DNA of 64,000 bases from an uncultured Chitinophagaceae bacterium (GCA_937958995.1 CALGAP010000010.1:1-64000), one strand, 5' to 3'. Positions 44,324 through 51,908 are shown, counted from the stretch's first letter. Translations and numbers: made by a program. Notes: a model not told the origin generated them from the letters alone.

Positions 44324-44988
44324 AAGTAAGCTTTGATTAGTAGTAGAAAAAACAAAGTATAGCACAGACAATTTATCGCATACACCTTTCTTTCAATTTC
44401 ATTTGAAAAGTCGAGAATATTGTCTAATAGAAATAAAGGTAATGTGCAGCCAAAGTATGCCATGATCCCAAGCATTACCCAAAAGTTTGGATCGGTTTTT
44501 AATTCATTCGGTAAAGGGCTTCGTATTAGTTGAAAGAAATAGTAGAAACACGGAATTAGCAATATTAAACCCTGTGGTACAAAAAACACCTCTGGGTTGA
44601 AATAAAATGTCTTATTTATACACCAGGTAGAAATTATGCTCGTGGCGTAAATCACGCCCACTCCCTTTAATAGTATTCTTGCTTTAGAATCTTTCAGAAT
44701 ACTCCAATAAAAAGAATAAATGATTACAAATTCCACCAGGAGAAACAGGTGGATCATGAAATTGGAGAAAACTAATGCGTCGAATTCTGGGCAAAATCGA
44801 GCAATAGCGGACGTCAAAAAGGTCTCTGTAAACGACACTGATGGGTAAATAAAAAAGTATTTCAGTTGTTTAAATCGTTTCCTATATATAATTCCGACAA
44901 TGGCGGCATAAAAGCTCGCCAACATAAGAAACGCTTGCGTGCTTACATAAAAGAAATGCCTCAATGGTGCAAATTCATCGTCTATCAT
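44302..44988 (-). CDS. Seven-helix membrane protein M3, sensor-like
   Basis: A 228-residue protein with seven predicted helices (about 13-34, 42-61, 75-98, 106-123, 137-156, 168-187, 203-222). It keeps the helix-3 Glu (E86, VEFVIIYSF) and the FW pair starting helix 6 (F169-W170) with Tyr178, as in M1 and M2. No known catalytic or ligand motif. Its last seven codons overlap kinase K2, the clearest sign in the window that these membrane proteins work with the kinases. ATG 44988 is preferred to a TTG at 45006. The 360 bp upstream hold no other minus-strand gene. Confidence 0.78.
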   Translation of the reverse strand: MIDDEFAPLRHFFYVSTQAFLMLASFYAAIVGIIYRKRFKQLKYFFIYPSVSFTETFLTSAIARFCPEFDALVFSNFMIHLFLLVEFVIIYSFYWSILKDSKARILLKGVGVIYATSIISTWCINKTFYFNPEVFFVPQGLILLIPCFYYFFQLIRSPLPNELKTDPNFWVMLGIMAYFGCTLPLFLLDNILDFSNEIERKVYAINCLCYTLFFLLLIKAYLCIAKKA

Positions 44989-45264
44989 ATTGTAATCTGA
45001 CCACAAAGGGTATTATTGGGTTTTCAATCTTAATTTCCACCACAAACTAACCCATTTCCCACTGCTTCGCAAGGTGAAAAAAAACGGAAAAAATGTTTTT
45101 TTTCACGAAGAATACCCGTAACGGGTAACTGTGTACGCTAAAGGCGTTGATTTACCTGGAAAAACATATACCACTCGCACCTAAATTGTTTCTGGGATAT
45201 GGGAGAGCGTGAGAAAAAACGGGAATTCCGGGGTTTTTCACATGGCGGGAATTTTGAGCGAAAG

Positions 45265-45272
45265 TAGCTTTG
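45265..45272 (+). promoter_or_regulatory. -7 promoter element of a possible small RNA
   Basis: TAGCTTTG is an exact TAnnTTTG on the plus strand, in a region with no plus-strand gene. No good -33 TTTG is present at 19-21 bp. Confidence 0.35.
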
Positions 45273-45278
45273 TTCGCA

Positions 45279-45346
45279 TAGGATAAGGTTTAATGTGGGT
45301 TTGGCCACTGATTAGTGCAGAGTCCCGCCGACAGGCGGGATTTTTT
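45279..45346 (+). ncRNA. Candidate small RNA between M3 and the TPM-domain gene
   Basis: About 68 nt between a TAnnTTTG element (45265) and a terminator with six T residues (45341-45346). Both neighbouring genes lie on the minus strand, so this plus-strand terminator has no protein gene to serve. The rest of 44989-45264 shows no gene. It could also be a leftover terminator. Purely sequence-based. Confidence 0.3.
45323..45346 (+). terminator. Plus-strand Rho-independent terminator
   Basis: A perfect 7-bp stem TCCCGCC/GGCGGGA with loop GACA, followed by TTTTTT. On the minus strand no T run follows the stem, so it is oriented for a plus-strand transcript. Confidence 0.75.
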
Positions 45347-45351
45347 GCTTC

Positions 45352-45840
45352 TTACCTGATCTTTTTCATGATCGCTAATATAGCGTCCCTCGTTCCCTCA
45401 TAAAATTTAGCCTCCCGAAACTGGGGCACTATTATCGAATCTATAATTCGCTTCGTCTCTTCATTTGTCAACTTTTCTTCAGTGCCGTAGCCGTTGTTAA
45501 TTCTTATCAGCCTGTATGCGGGGCAAATCACAATCAATACACCATTGTTTTTTTCTTTCGCGCCTACACCCCATTCGTTATGAAGAGCAATGACTGTGCT
45601 ATCGAATTTGTCGTAAGAGGAAAACGTAGTATCTACGGTAACAACCGCGATCTGCGCGGTGGTCTCTTTTTCAAAAGCTCGCACTATTGAATCAAGACTG
45701 GCCACTTCCGATGGCAGAAATAAATTGTTGAAGTCGTTGATATAACCAACAGGGTTGGAAAAGCGACGATCCTGCGCGCAGGCGGAGCCCTGGAAAAGAA
45801 TACTGACAATAAATATTGCGAGACAGCTGATTGATTTCAT
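45352..45840 (-). CDS. Secreted TPM-domain protein
   Basis: A 162-residue protein with a signal peptide (SISCLAIFIVSILFQGSACAQ). The remainder is one TPM domain: VGYINDFNNLFLPSEVASLDSIVRAFEKETTAQIAVVTVDT, GVGAKEKNNGVLIVICPAYRLIRINNGYGTEEKLT and FREAKFYEGTRDAILAI. Such domains (YgcG, Psb32-like) are periplasmic or membrane-attached; some show phosphatase activity and some act in envelope or photosystem repair. Here there is no membrane anchor after the domain. The frame continues upstream to 45891, but ATG 45840 begins the signal. It is divergent from the DUF1080 gene. Confidence 0.88.
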   Translation of the reverse strand: MKSISCLAIFIVSILFQGSACAQDRRFSNPVGYINDFNNLFLPSEVASLDSIVRAFEKETTAQIAVVTVDTTFSSYDKFDSTVIALHNEWGVGAKEKNNGVLIVICPAYRLIRINNGYGTEEKLTNEETKRIIDSIIVPQFREAKFYEGTRDAILAIMKKIR

Positions 45841-45883
45841 TATGGAAAATTTTAGAATCTTGAAAAATTTGCAGTCGTCACTT

Positions 45884-45914
45884 TTTGCCACGCCTTCATT
45901 AAATAGTATCTTTT
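45884..45914 (+). promoter_or_regulatory. Promoter of the DUF1080 gene
   Basis: TTTG (45884-45887), 19 bp, TATCTTTT (45907-45914; one mismatch to TAnnTTTG). The predicted start of transcription, near 45921, lies 7-16 nt before the two possible ATG codons. Confidence 0.6.
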
Positions 45915-45936
45915 ATTCCTAAAACGCATGCCGGGT

Positions 45937-46722
45937 ATGAAATACCTTTTACTTTTCACCGTATTCATTGCATTCACACATTGCGGCGGTCGGCCGGGAC
46001 AAGCGGGCGCCAGCAGCGAATGGAGATCACTGTTTAATGGTAAAGATATCAACGATTGGATCGTAAAAATTCATCACCATGAGACCGGCGTCAATTTCGG
46101 CAATACCTTCCGCGCAGAAGATGGAATGATCAAAGTGCGCTACGATCAGTACGGCGCATTCAACGACCAGTTTGGTCATCTCTATTATAAGCAACCCTTC
46201 TCGCGCTACCACCTTAAGCTCGAGTACCGCTTTGCAGAGCCCTGGAAAGAAGACGCGCCCCCATACACGCGGCTCAACAGCGGCCTTATGTTTCATAGCC
46301 AGGATCCGCGCACCATGCCCAAAGAGCAAGACTGGCCCATCTCTATCGAAATGCAGTTCCTCGCCGGTCTGCCCGACGGCAAACCGCGCCCCACCGGCAA
46401 TATGTGCAGCCCCGGCACACACGTGGTATATAATGGCCGGCTCGATAGCACGCATTGCATCAGCAGCAGCTCCAAAACATACCCGCCCGATGAATGGGTG
46501 CAAGCCGAGCTCATCGTTTATGGCGATAGCCTCATCCAGCATATCATCAACGGCGATACCGTGCTGCAGTACTCAAAACCGCAGATAGGAGGGGGCGTGG
46601 TAAACCGCTACGATCCCGCGGTAAAACAAAACGGTAAAATCCTGGGCAGCGGCTACATTGCCCTGCAAAGCGAAGGACAACCCATCGATTTCAGGAATAT
46701 TCGTATAAAGCAGTTGAATTAA
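45937..46722 (+). CDS. DUF1080 (3-keto-disaccharide hydrolase family) lipoprotein
   Basis: A 261-residue protein with a probable lipoprotein signal (FIAFTHC) and one DUF1080 domain, a concanavalin-like beta-sandwich. Typical blocks: WRSLFNGKDINDWIVKI, EDGMIKVRYDQYGAF, FSRYHLKLEYRF, NSGLMFHSQDP, SIEMQFLAG, EWVQAELIVYGD and GYIALQSEGQPIDFRNIRIKQL. Some members hydrolyse 3-keto-glycosides; the family is common in carbohydrate-using Bacteroidota and often lies near Gfo/Idh/MocA oxidoreductases, one of which is at 11425 but not adjacent. ATG 45928 is an alternative start; 45937 gives a cleaner signal. Confidence 0.88.
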   Translation: MKYLLLFTVFIAFTHCGGRPGQAGASSEWRSLFNGKDINDWIVKIHHHETGVNFGNTFRAEDGMIKVRYDQYGAFNDQFGHLYYKQPFSRYHLKLEYRFAEPWKEDAPPYTRLNSGLMFHSQDPRTMPKEQDWPISIEMQFLAGLPDGKPRPTGNMCSPGTHVVYNGRLDSTHCISSSSKTYPPDEWVQAELIVYGDSLIQHIINGDTVLQYSKPQIGGGVVNRYDPAVKQNGKILGSGYIALQSEGQPIDFRNIRIKQLN

Positions 46723-46847
46723 AGCCATAACGAGTTAAGCTGCGCGTCGCAACAATTTATTCCGGCTTTCCTGCAATTCATCCATACCGCCATTGTCCCC
46801 GGGCGCGGGCTACGCTTTCTTTGAGCAAAATTTAATCAAGACAGTTT

Positions 46848-47510
46848 ATGAAAAAGATAGTTGGACTATTGACAGGCGTTATTCTGTCGGCAGGAAGCTT
46901 TGCACAAGTACAGATCGGCATCCAGGGCACTGGCAACCTGGCAACAGCCCAGATCAAATTTGAAGAACTCCTTGATTACTCTAAAAACATGAAGGCCCTG
47001 CCCGGCGGCGGCATTGTGGCACAGATAGGTATCAACAAAAGTCTGGCTATTCGCACCGGTGTTAATTTTTTGCAGCATGGCGTGGTGCTGAAAGCAACTG
47101 AGACTGGTGAAATCGATACCAAGGTGAAATTGGAAAACAATCTCAATTACCTGCAGGTGCCGGTTAATGTTTTGTTCCGTGCTCCACTGCCCGGCATTAC
47201 TTTATATGTTGGCGGCGGCGGCTTTTTCAACTACGGTATCAGCGGTAAATCGAAGTACACAGTCACTTACACCGTGCCCGGCGGGGATGATATAGTAGAG
47301 TCTGAAAAAGTAGATGCTTTCAAGAAAGAACAGGATGGTGGTGCTGGTTTAAAGAAAACTGACTACGGCATCAGCGCGCTGGCAGGCATACAGTTTGGAA
47401 AATTATTTGCCAATGTAGGTTATCAACTCAGCCTCGCGAATATTGCCGAAGCTGAAGTTGGTGAGTATAAAAACAGGGGATTGCAATTGACAATAGGAGC
47501 TTTTTTCTAA
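46848..47510 (+). CDS. Outer-membrane beta-barrel protein (PorT/porin-like)
   Basis: A 220-residue protein with a signal peptide (LLTGVILSAGSFAQ) and an eight-strand-like barrel: VQIGIQGTGNLATAQI, GGGIVAQIGINKSLAIRTGVNFLQHG, LQVPVNVLFRAPLPGITLYVGGGGFF and GLQLTIGAFF, ending in Phe as outer-membrane barrels do. It belongs to the broad outer-membrane beta-barrel group of Bacteroidota. Function unknown. It is 125 bp after the DUF1080 gene and may be transcribed separately. Confidence 0.85.
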   Translation: MKKIVGLLTGVILSAGSFAQVQIGIQGTGNLATAQIKFEELLDYSKNMKALPGGGIVAQIGINKSLAIRTGVNFLQHGVVLKATETGEIDTKVKLENNLNYLQVPVNVLFRAPLPGITLYVGGGGFFNYGISGKSKYTVTYTVPGGDDIVESEKVDAFKKEQDGGAGLKKTDYGISALAGIQFGKLFANVGYQLSLANIAEAEVGEYKNRGLQLTIGAFF

Positions 47511-47550
47511 AAGAAGATCGTTCGCATCACAGGCAAGGATTAGGAAAATG

Positions 47551-47572
47551 AAAAACCCTGGATTCCCAGGGT
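47551..47572 (-). terminator. Hairpin between the porin-like gene and a possible small gene
   Basis: A 7-bp stem (ACCCTGG/CCAGGGT) with five T residues on the minus strand; on the plus strand only GTTTCTG follows. It would end a minus-strand transcript such as the small frame at 47589-47729, or weakly stop the porin-like gene transcript. Confidence 0.55.
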
Positions 47573-47588
47573 GTTTCTGTTGCTTTGG

Positions 47589-47729
47589 TCAACTGTAAAA
47601 GCTCTGTTGTTGTAAGTGTATTGCCCCGGTAAGCGTAAAATTGCTAGCCCTGCCTTCCAAATGTGCTTCGTCCGGGCCCGAGGGTAAAAGCACTTCGCCT
47701 TCGAGATGAAGGGAAACCTTATACAACAA
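47589..47729 (-). CDS. Possible small gene or gene remnant (46 residues)
   Basis: A minus-strand frame without ATG. From TTG 47729 it reads LYKVSLHLEGEVLLPS, then a protein-like sequence ending HLQQQSFYS, and stops 17 bp before a T-tailed hairpin. The frame remains open to about 47770 upstream. No family is recognised. It may be a small gene starting at TTG, or the end of a decayed gene. Confidence 0.3.
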   Translation of the reverse strand: MLYKVSLHLEGEVLLPSGPDEAHLEGRASNFTLTGAIHLQQQSFYS

Positions 47730-47772
47730 TGATGATATAGCAGGTTCGGCAGAAAGGCATGCCAGGGGTCAG

Positions 47773-48583
47773 CAGGTTGATGAATGCAGATAAGTGGGTA
47801 TTGTGTTTAAATTACGCGATCTTACCAAAAGGGGTGGGTGATGATGACCGGAAAACCGGGTGCGGCGAGGACAAGAATAAAAAAAGCCTGCCTTTTCATA
47901 ACCGTTCCGTAGCTGGGTTGAAAAAGCAGGCAAACAAAATTTTACGTCACAGGTCTAACCAACAATCGAATAAGGCTTGCAGAGGATCTTAGATAAGGTT
48001 CTTCGGATAATTGGAATTTAAAGTTCAGGTGTTTTTCATAGGTTCTGGATCAATGGCAGGCTTAGTGCAGCCCCGGTTTAAGGAACATTGGATTGATCTG
48101 GGGTTTTTCACAGGTTTGGATATGGTCTCTAAAAACTACTAACTAGGATATTGGTATCGCGAACAAGTTGATTCAAAAAAGGAAAGTTGATCGATATTGG
48201 ACTTTGCCGGTTTCATAGAATATTAGATAATGACTTTCTGGACGGTTAACAAGGACATTGGACGGTCTGAGGTTGCTAATCCTCCATCAATCAACTTCCA
48301 TATCAAAAGTACATGTGGATAAACATGTGGACAAGAGCACATTCACCCGTTTTTAACATTTCGGATTTTACTGCTGGTATAGTAAACAAAACATTTACGC
48401 ATTCGAAAAAGTCCCCGGCCGACATCGTAAAACCACGATCTAAAATTAGTTTTACGTATATTCCGAAATAGTATAATTTCGTAATTCTGCTATAGTATTT
48501 GTCACGAAAAATTATCATTTTGAGGGCAATTTGAAGCAGTGCTTCAGGCTTCAAAACCCTTATCTTATTAAAATACAACCCGA
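47773..48583. other. Large intergenic region upstream of R4
   Basis: No credible gene. A GCCTGC/GCAGGC hairpin spans about 47886-47931. Two similar words, GTGTTTTTCATAGGTTCTGG near 48030 and GGGGTTTTTCACAGGTTTGG near 48100, form a direct repeat. Words like AACTAGGATATTGG recur at 48079, 48141 and 48248, with another at 41792. Copy B of the 115-bp element is at 48184-48297, and a DnaA-box word (TTATCCACA, minus strand) at 48314-48322. Just before R4, GAAGC/GCTTC words at 48531-48554 can form alternative hairpins. Confidence 0.5.
48184..48297. repeat. 114-bp repeat element with inverted ends, copy B
   Basis: The left end AAGTTGATCGAT matches the reverse complement of the right end ATCAATCAACTT in 11 of 12 positions. 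It aligns with copy A (41725-41840) over its full length, with the strongest matches at the ends. It lies about 290 bp upstream of R4, as copy A does for R2. Confidence 0.7.
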
Positions 48584-49258
48584 ATGAAAAAACCTGACAC
48601 CGAGAGAGTTATTAAGGTTGCCATAGCAGATGATCATGCCCTGTTCCGGGCCGGCGTAAAAACCGCACTGGCAGCCAAGAAGGATGTCGAACTAATTGCT
48701 GAGGCCGACAATGGGATGCAACTTTTAAACCTGTTGCGTCACATTGAGCCCGACATTATCTTATTAGATATCCAAATGCCTATCATGGACGGCATACAGA
48801 CTCTTCCGGAAATCCGTAAACTCCGTCCAGAGGCAAAAGTGATTATTCTGTCCATGCACAACGACCATTCCATGATCAGCAAGCTCATGGAAATAGGCGC
48901 CAACTCTTATCTCACGAAAAATTCCGATTCAGAAACTATTTACCAGGCCATCAAGACCTGCTACGAACAGGAGTTCTTTTTCAATGAACTTACCAATAAG
49001 GCCCTGCTTACCGGTTTGCGTACCAAACGCACCGATACGGCTGGTCCGCAAGACGTAAACCTCAGCGATAAGGAGTTGCGCGTACTGAAACTGATGTGCG
49101 AGGAAAAGACCACCAAGGAAATTGCAGACATCGTGGAGATCAGCCCGCGTACCGTGGAAGCGATCCGCGATAAACTGAAGACCAAGACCGGCGCTAAGTC
49201 AATGGCGGGGTTAGTAATGTATGCGGTGAAGAACGGCATTATTGACCAGGATGCGTAG
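48584..49258 (+). CDS. NarL/FixJ-type response regulator R4, stand-alone
   Basis: A 224-residue regulator. The receiver has D16-D17, phospho-acceptor Asp62 (IILLDIQMP), Ser in place of Thr in ILSMHND, and Lys in YLTKNSDS. The LuxR-type domain has LSDKELRVLKLMCEEKTTKEIADIVEISPRTVEAI. By eye it is closest to R2. There is no kinase beside it. Upstream are over 1 kb of repeats and a possible hairpin switch 30-53 bp before the ATG. Confidence 0.95.
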   Translation: MKKPDTERVIKVAIADDHALFRAGVKTALAAKKDVELIAEADNGMQLLNLLRHIEPDIILLDIQMPIMDGIQTLPEIRKLRPEAKVIILSMHNDHSMISKLMEIGANSYLTKNSDSETIYQAIKTCYEQEFFFNELTNKALLTGLRTKRTDTAGPQDVNLSDKELRVLKLMCEEKTTKEIADIVEISPRTVEAIRDKLKTKTGAKSMAGLVMYAVKNGIIDQDA

Positions 49259-49314
49259 GGAAGATTGAAGAGAGAACAGGGAAATCTGAAGGATAAATTT
49301 TGAAAGTGATATAT

Positions 49315-49370
49315 CGCGCAAAGGCGCGAAGGCGCAAAGGAAAAACTTGGCGCCTTTGCGCCTTTGCGCG
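49315..49370. repeat. Inverted repeat of CGCAAAGGCGC words
   Basis: 20-bp arms (49315-49334 and 49351-49370) match in 19 of 20 positions around a 16-nt loop. The words CGCAAAGG and GCGCCTTTGC repeat within each arm. It lies between R4 and the aminotransferase gene, ending 16 bp before the latter's ATG, so it is probably in its leader. Confidence 0.88.
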
Positions 49371-49386
49371 AATTTTATTTTCAGAC

Positions 49387-50226
49387 ATGTTAAAGTCAAT
49401 GCGCGGCTATATTTTTTTTAATGGAGATATAATTGCGGCCGATGAAAAGCTGGTGGGCGCAGGCAGTCGTGGGTTGAGGTATGGAGAGGGTGTGTTTGAA
49501 ACGATACGATATGTGAATGGGAGGGCGCCGCTGTTGCCATATCATTATGAAAGATTGATGCAGGGGCTGCAGACGCTGCAATTTGAAGTGCCTGCGCATT
49601 TTACAGCTTCATATATCCTGGCGGCTATTGAAGCGCTTTGCAGGAAGAATGAATTAGAGCAGTCAGCAAGAGTAAGGTTGAATGTGTGCAGGGGAGAAAA
49701 AAAGGAAACTTGCGTGATCATGGAAACGATGCCGATACCGGAAGGATATGATGCGTTTAATGAGAAAGGCTGGAAGGTGGATATATATGGTGAGGCGAAG
49801 AAAAGCTGCGATGCCTTATCTAATCTTAAATCGAATAATTACCTGCCATATATAATGGCGGCGGGATATGCAAAGAGCCGGGGATTGAATGATTGTTTGG
49901 TTTTGAATAGTTATGAGCGCATTTGCGATAGCTCCATAGCCAATGTGTTCTGGGTAAAAAATAAACAGGTTTTTACGCCGCCATTGTCGGAAGGTTGTAT
50001 TGCGGGTGTGATGAGAAGATATGTAATTGAAAAACTCCGGGAAGCGGGCATGCCACTAGAAGAGAAAATATGTACTAAACAAAAATTGCTCCAGGCTGAT
50101 GAAGTTTTTCTTACCAATGCTCTTTTTGGCGCCAGGTGGGTAGAGGAATTCCGGGAAAAAAAATACATAAACAAGTTATCTGCGCAGTTGTATAAACAAA
50201 TTGTAAAGCCGCTTTTCTTCCGCTGA
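49387..50226 (+). CDS. Class IV aminotransferase (branched-chain/PabC-like)
   Basis: A 279-residue fold-type IV PLP enzyme. Motifs: FFNGDIIAADEKLVGAGSRGLRYGEGVFETIR near the start; LKSNNYLPYIMAAGYAKSRGLNDCLVLNS, whose first Lys is the expected PLP-binding residue; ERICDSSIANVFWVKN; PPLSEGCIAGVMR; and EVFLTNALFGARWV. The family includes branched-chain aminotransferase, D-alanine aminotransferase and aminodeoxychorismate lyase. Nearby folate/pterin genes make the last possible, but sequence does not decide. ATG 49399 is an alternative start; the longer frame from 49300 runs through the inverted repeat and is unlikely. Confidence 0.9.
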   Translation: MLKSMRGYIFFNGDIIAADEKLVGAGSRGLRYGEGVFETIRYVNGRAPLLPYHYERLMQGLQTLQFEVPAHFTASYILAAIEALCRKNELEQSARVRLNVCRGEKKETCVIMETMPIPEGYDAFNEKGWKVDIYGEAKKSCDALSNLKSNNYLPYIMAAGYAKSRGLNDCLVLNSYERICDSSIANVFWVKNKQVFTPPLSEGCIAGVMRRYVIEKLREAGMPLEEKICTKQKLLQADEVFLTNALFGARWVEEFREKKYINKLSAQLYKQIVKPLFFR

Positions 50227-50333
50227 ACTTTCCTGCCATCGTCTGGTTGTATTGGGCAATGACGCCCGTGATTATATTCTGGTTTCGAGGTTTTTCTGAA
50301 TGAGTTAATATGGCGTGAGTTATACCAGTCATT

Positions 50334-51173
50334 TTAATTGGTGAAGGAAAATATTTCCTGCGTGGCGACTGCCCTGCCCGTAGTGCGCTCCAGCACCGAC
50401 AAGAATTGCTGGATCGCCGCGCGGCCATCATTGCCCAATTGAAGTGAATAATTATTTACATACAAGTCGATGTGCTGGCGCATCACTTTTTCTTCCATTT
50501 CCTGCGCGTGCTGTTTTACATAGTCGCTCACTTCGGGATAATGAAGAAAAGCGTATTCAAGACTTTTTTTAATCAACTCATCAATCTTTTGACGGATGGG
50601 TTCTTGAATTTCTCTTTTCATTACGATGCCGCCGAGGGGAATGGGGAAGCCGGTTTCATTTTCCCAAAACTCTCCAAGGTCCATAATTTTTTTGAGCCCT
50701 TTTTCTTCGTAAGTGAAACGGTTTTCATGGATGATTACACCGGCATCCACTTCGCCGCTGAGCACAGCATCTTCGATTTGAGAGAAGATCATGAACTTTT
50801 TTTGCTTTACCTGGGGAAACGCGAGAGAAAACAATACATGAGCCGTGGTGTTTTTGCCGGGCACGGCCACCCGCATATCGTCAACCGTCTCGGTATTTTT
50901 TACATCATACTTCGTGATCAGTAATGGTCCCGCGCCTTTGCCAAGGGCGCCGCCGCTGTTGAGCAGGATATAGTTTGGCAGTACACTGGCCAGCACGCCA
51001 TAGCTGATCTTCGATATATCGAGCCGCGATTCAAGCGCCCATTCGTTCAGGGTTTGCACGTCTTCGAGCACCACTTCGAATTCAAACCCGCCGGTATCTA
51101 TTTTTTTGTTGACCAGGGCATCAAAGATAAAGGTGTCGTTAGGACAAGGGGAAAAACCAAGAGTAAATTTCAT
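50334..51173 (-). CDS. mqnD: 1,4-dihydroxy-6-naphthoate synthase MqnD
   Basis: A 279-residue enzyme of the futalosine route to menaquinone that converts cyclic dehypoxanthinyl futalosine to 1,4-dihydroxy-6-naphthoate. It has the periplasmic-binding-protein-like fold with GFSPCPNDTFIFDALV at the N-terminus, ISYGVLASVLPNYILLNSGGALGKGAGPLL near 55, VAVPGKNTTAHVLF near 104 and GEVDAGVIIHENRFTYEEKGL near 138. It lies 24 bp after mqnB on the same strand, and the two steps belong to the same pathway. Confidence 0.95.
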   Translation of the reverse strand: MKFTLGFSPCPNDTFIFDALVNKKIDTGGFEFEVVLEDVQTLNEWALESRLDISKISYGVLASVLPNYILLNSGGALGKGAGPLLITKYDVKNTETVDDMRVAVPGKNTTAHVLFSLAFPQVKQKKFMIFSQIEDAVLSGEVDAGVIIHENRFTYEEKGLKKIMDLGEFWENETGFPIPLGGIVMKREIQEPIRQKIDELIKKSLEYAFLHYPEVSDYVKQHAQEMEEKVMRQHIDLYVNNYSLQLGNDGRAAIQQFLSVLERTTGRAVATQEIFSFTN

Positions 51174-51197
51174 ACGAGCTATTAAACGAACAAGGTT

Positions 51198-51851
51198 TTA
51201 AAACTGTTTAAAAATTTCTACCAGCTGCCAGTTCAGTTCTTCAATGGCTTCTTTCATTTTCCATTTCGATTTGTCTCTTTCTCCTACGAAGTTCGACACG
51301 GCGCGCAACTGTATAAAGGGCACGCGTTCCATCAGCGCCGTATAATGAAAGGCCGCGCCTTCCATACTTTCTATTTCCGCGAAATACTTTTTCTTCAACG
51401 CTTCAATGCGTTGCGGCCGGGTAGTGATTTCGTTGATGGTAACGCCTTTTACAAACGGCAAGTCATATTCGTTCCAGTCGTTGGTGTAGGGGTTTAGCAG
51501 CGATTTACCGGTATAAGGGCCAGTGGCCGCGTCCTGCAGTCCCAGGTCGAACACATCACGAAATTCGTTGTTTTCTTCGACACCCAGGTCGGCCATCACT
51601 TCTTCGGCAACAAATACCAGGTCGCCCGGGCAATGTTCTTCAGTAAAACTTCCGCATATGCCCGCCTGTATCATGTAGTCGGGCCGCATGTTGTTGATGT
51701 TGTACGTGAGCAGGTAGGTGGCACTGATGCTGCCAACGCCGGTGATGAGCACGTCTATTTCGTGACCATTCACTTCGTATTGTTGTTCGTGCAGGAAATC
51801 CAGCGTGGGCTGGATCTCCATCTTGGTGGCGGCTACCAGTAATATATACAT
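51198..51851 (-). CDS. mqnB: Futalosine hydrolase MqnB
   Basis: A 217-residue nucleosidase of the MTA/SAH phosphorylase fold that releases hypoxanthine from futalosine. Motifs: VLITGVGSISATYLL, IQAGICGSFTEEHCPGDLVFV, ADLGVE, and SMEGAAFHYTALMERVPFIQLRAVSNFVGERDKSKWKM, where Glu and the VSN segment bind base and ribose. ATG 51851 is chosen; the upstream extension to 51950 overlaps the divergent gene's promoter and is not family-like. It is divergent from the pterin gene at 51909. Confidence 0.93.
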   Translation of the reverse strand: MYILLVAATKMEIQPTLDFLHEQQYEVNGHEIDVLITGVGSISATYLLTYNINNMRPDYMIQAGICGSFTEEHCPGDLVFVAEEVMADLGVEENNEFRDVFDLGLQDAATGPYTGKSLLNPYTNDWNEYDLPFVKGVTINEITTRPQRIEALKKKYFAEIESMEGAAFHYTALMERVPFIQLRAVSNFVGERDKSKWKMKEAIEELNWQLVEIFKQF

Positions 51852-51872
51852 AGGGCAAATATCAGGAAAACG

Positions 51873-51880
51873 TACCTTTG
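51873..51880 (+). promoter_or_regulatory. -7 promoter element of the pterin gene string
   Basis: TACCTTTG is an exact TAnnTTTG, 28 bp before ATG 51909, in the 57-bp divergent gap with mqnB. No -33 TTTG at standard spacing. Confidence 0.45.
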
Positions 51881-51908
51881 CGGCCCACCAAATTGATAAG
51901 GAAAAGAA

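Noticed and set aside
47759..47992. Plus-strand frame of 77 codons between the porin-like gene and R4
   Set aside because: It crosses a hairpin, the sequence is not protein-like and no start signal is seen.
41507..48322. DnaA-box words (TTATCCACA) at 41507-41515 and 48314-48322 as a replication origin
   Set aside because: Single isolated 9-mers 7 kb apart, no cluster, no A/T-rich unwinding tract tied to them and no dnaA or dnaN nearby.
37688..49258. The regulator cluster as a phage-defence island
   Set aside because: No nuclease, reverse transcriptase, TIR, NTPase or similar effector was found; all recognised genes are signalling or envelope proteins.
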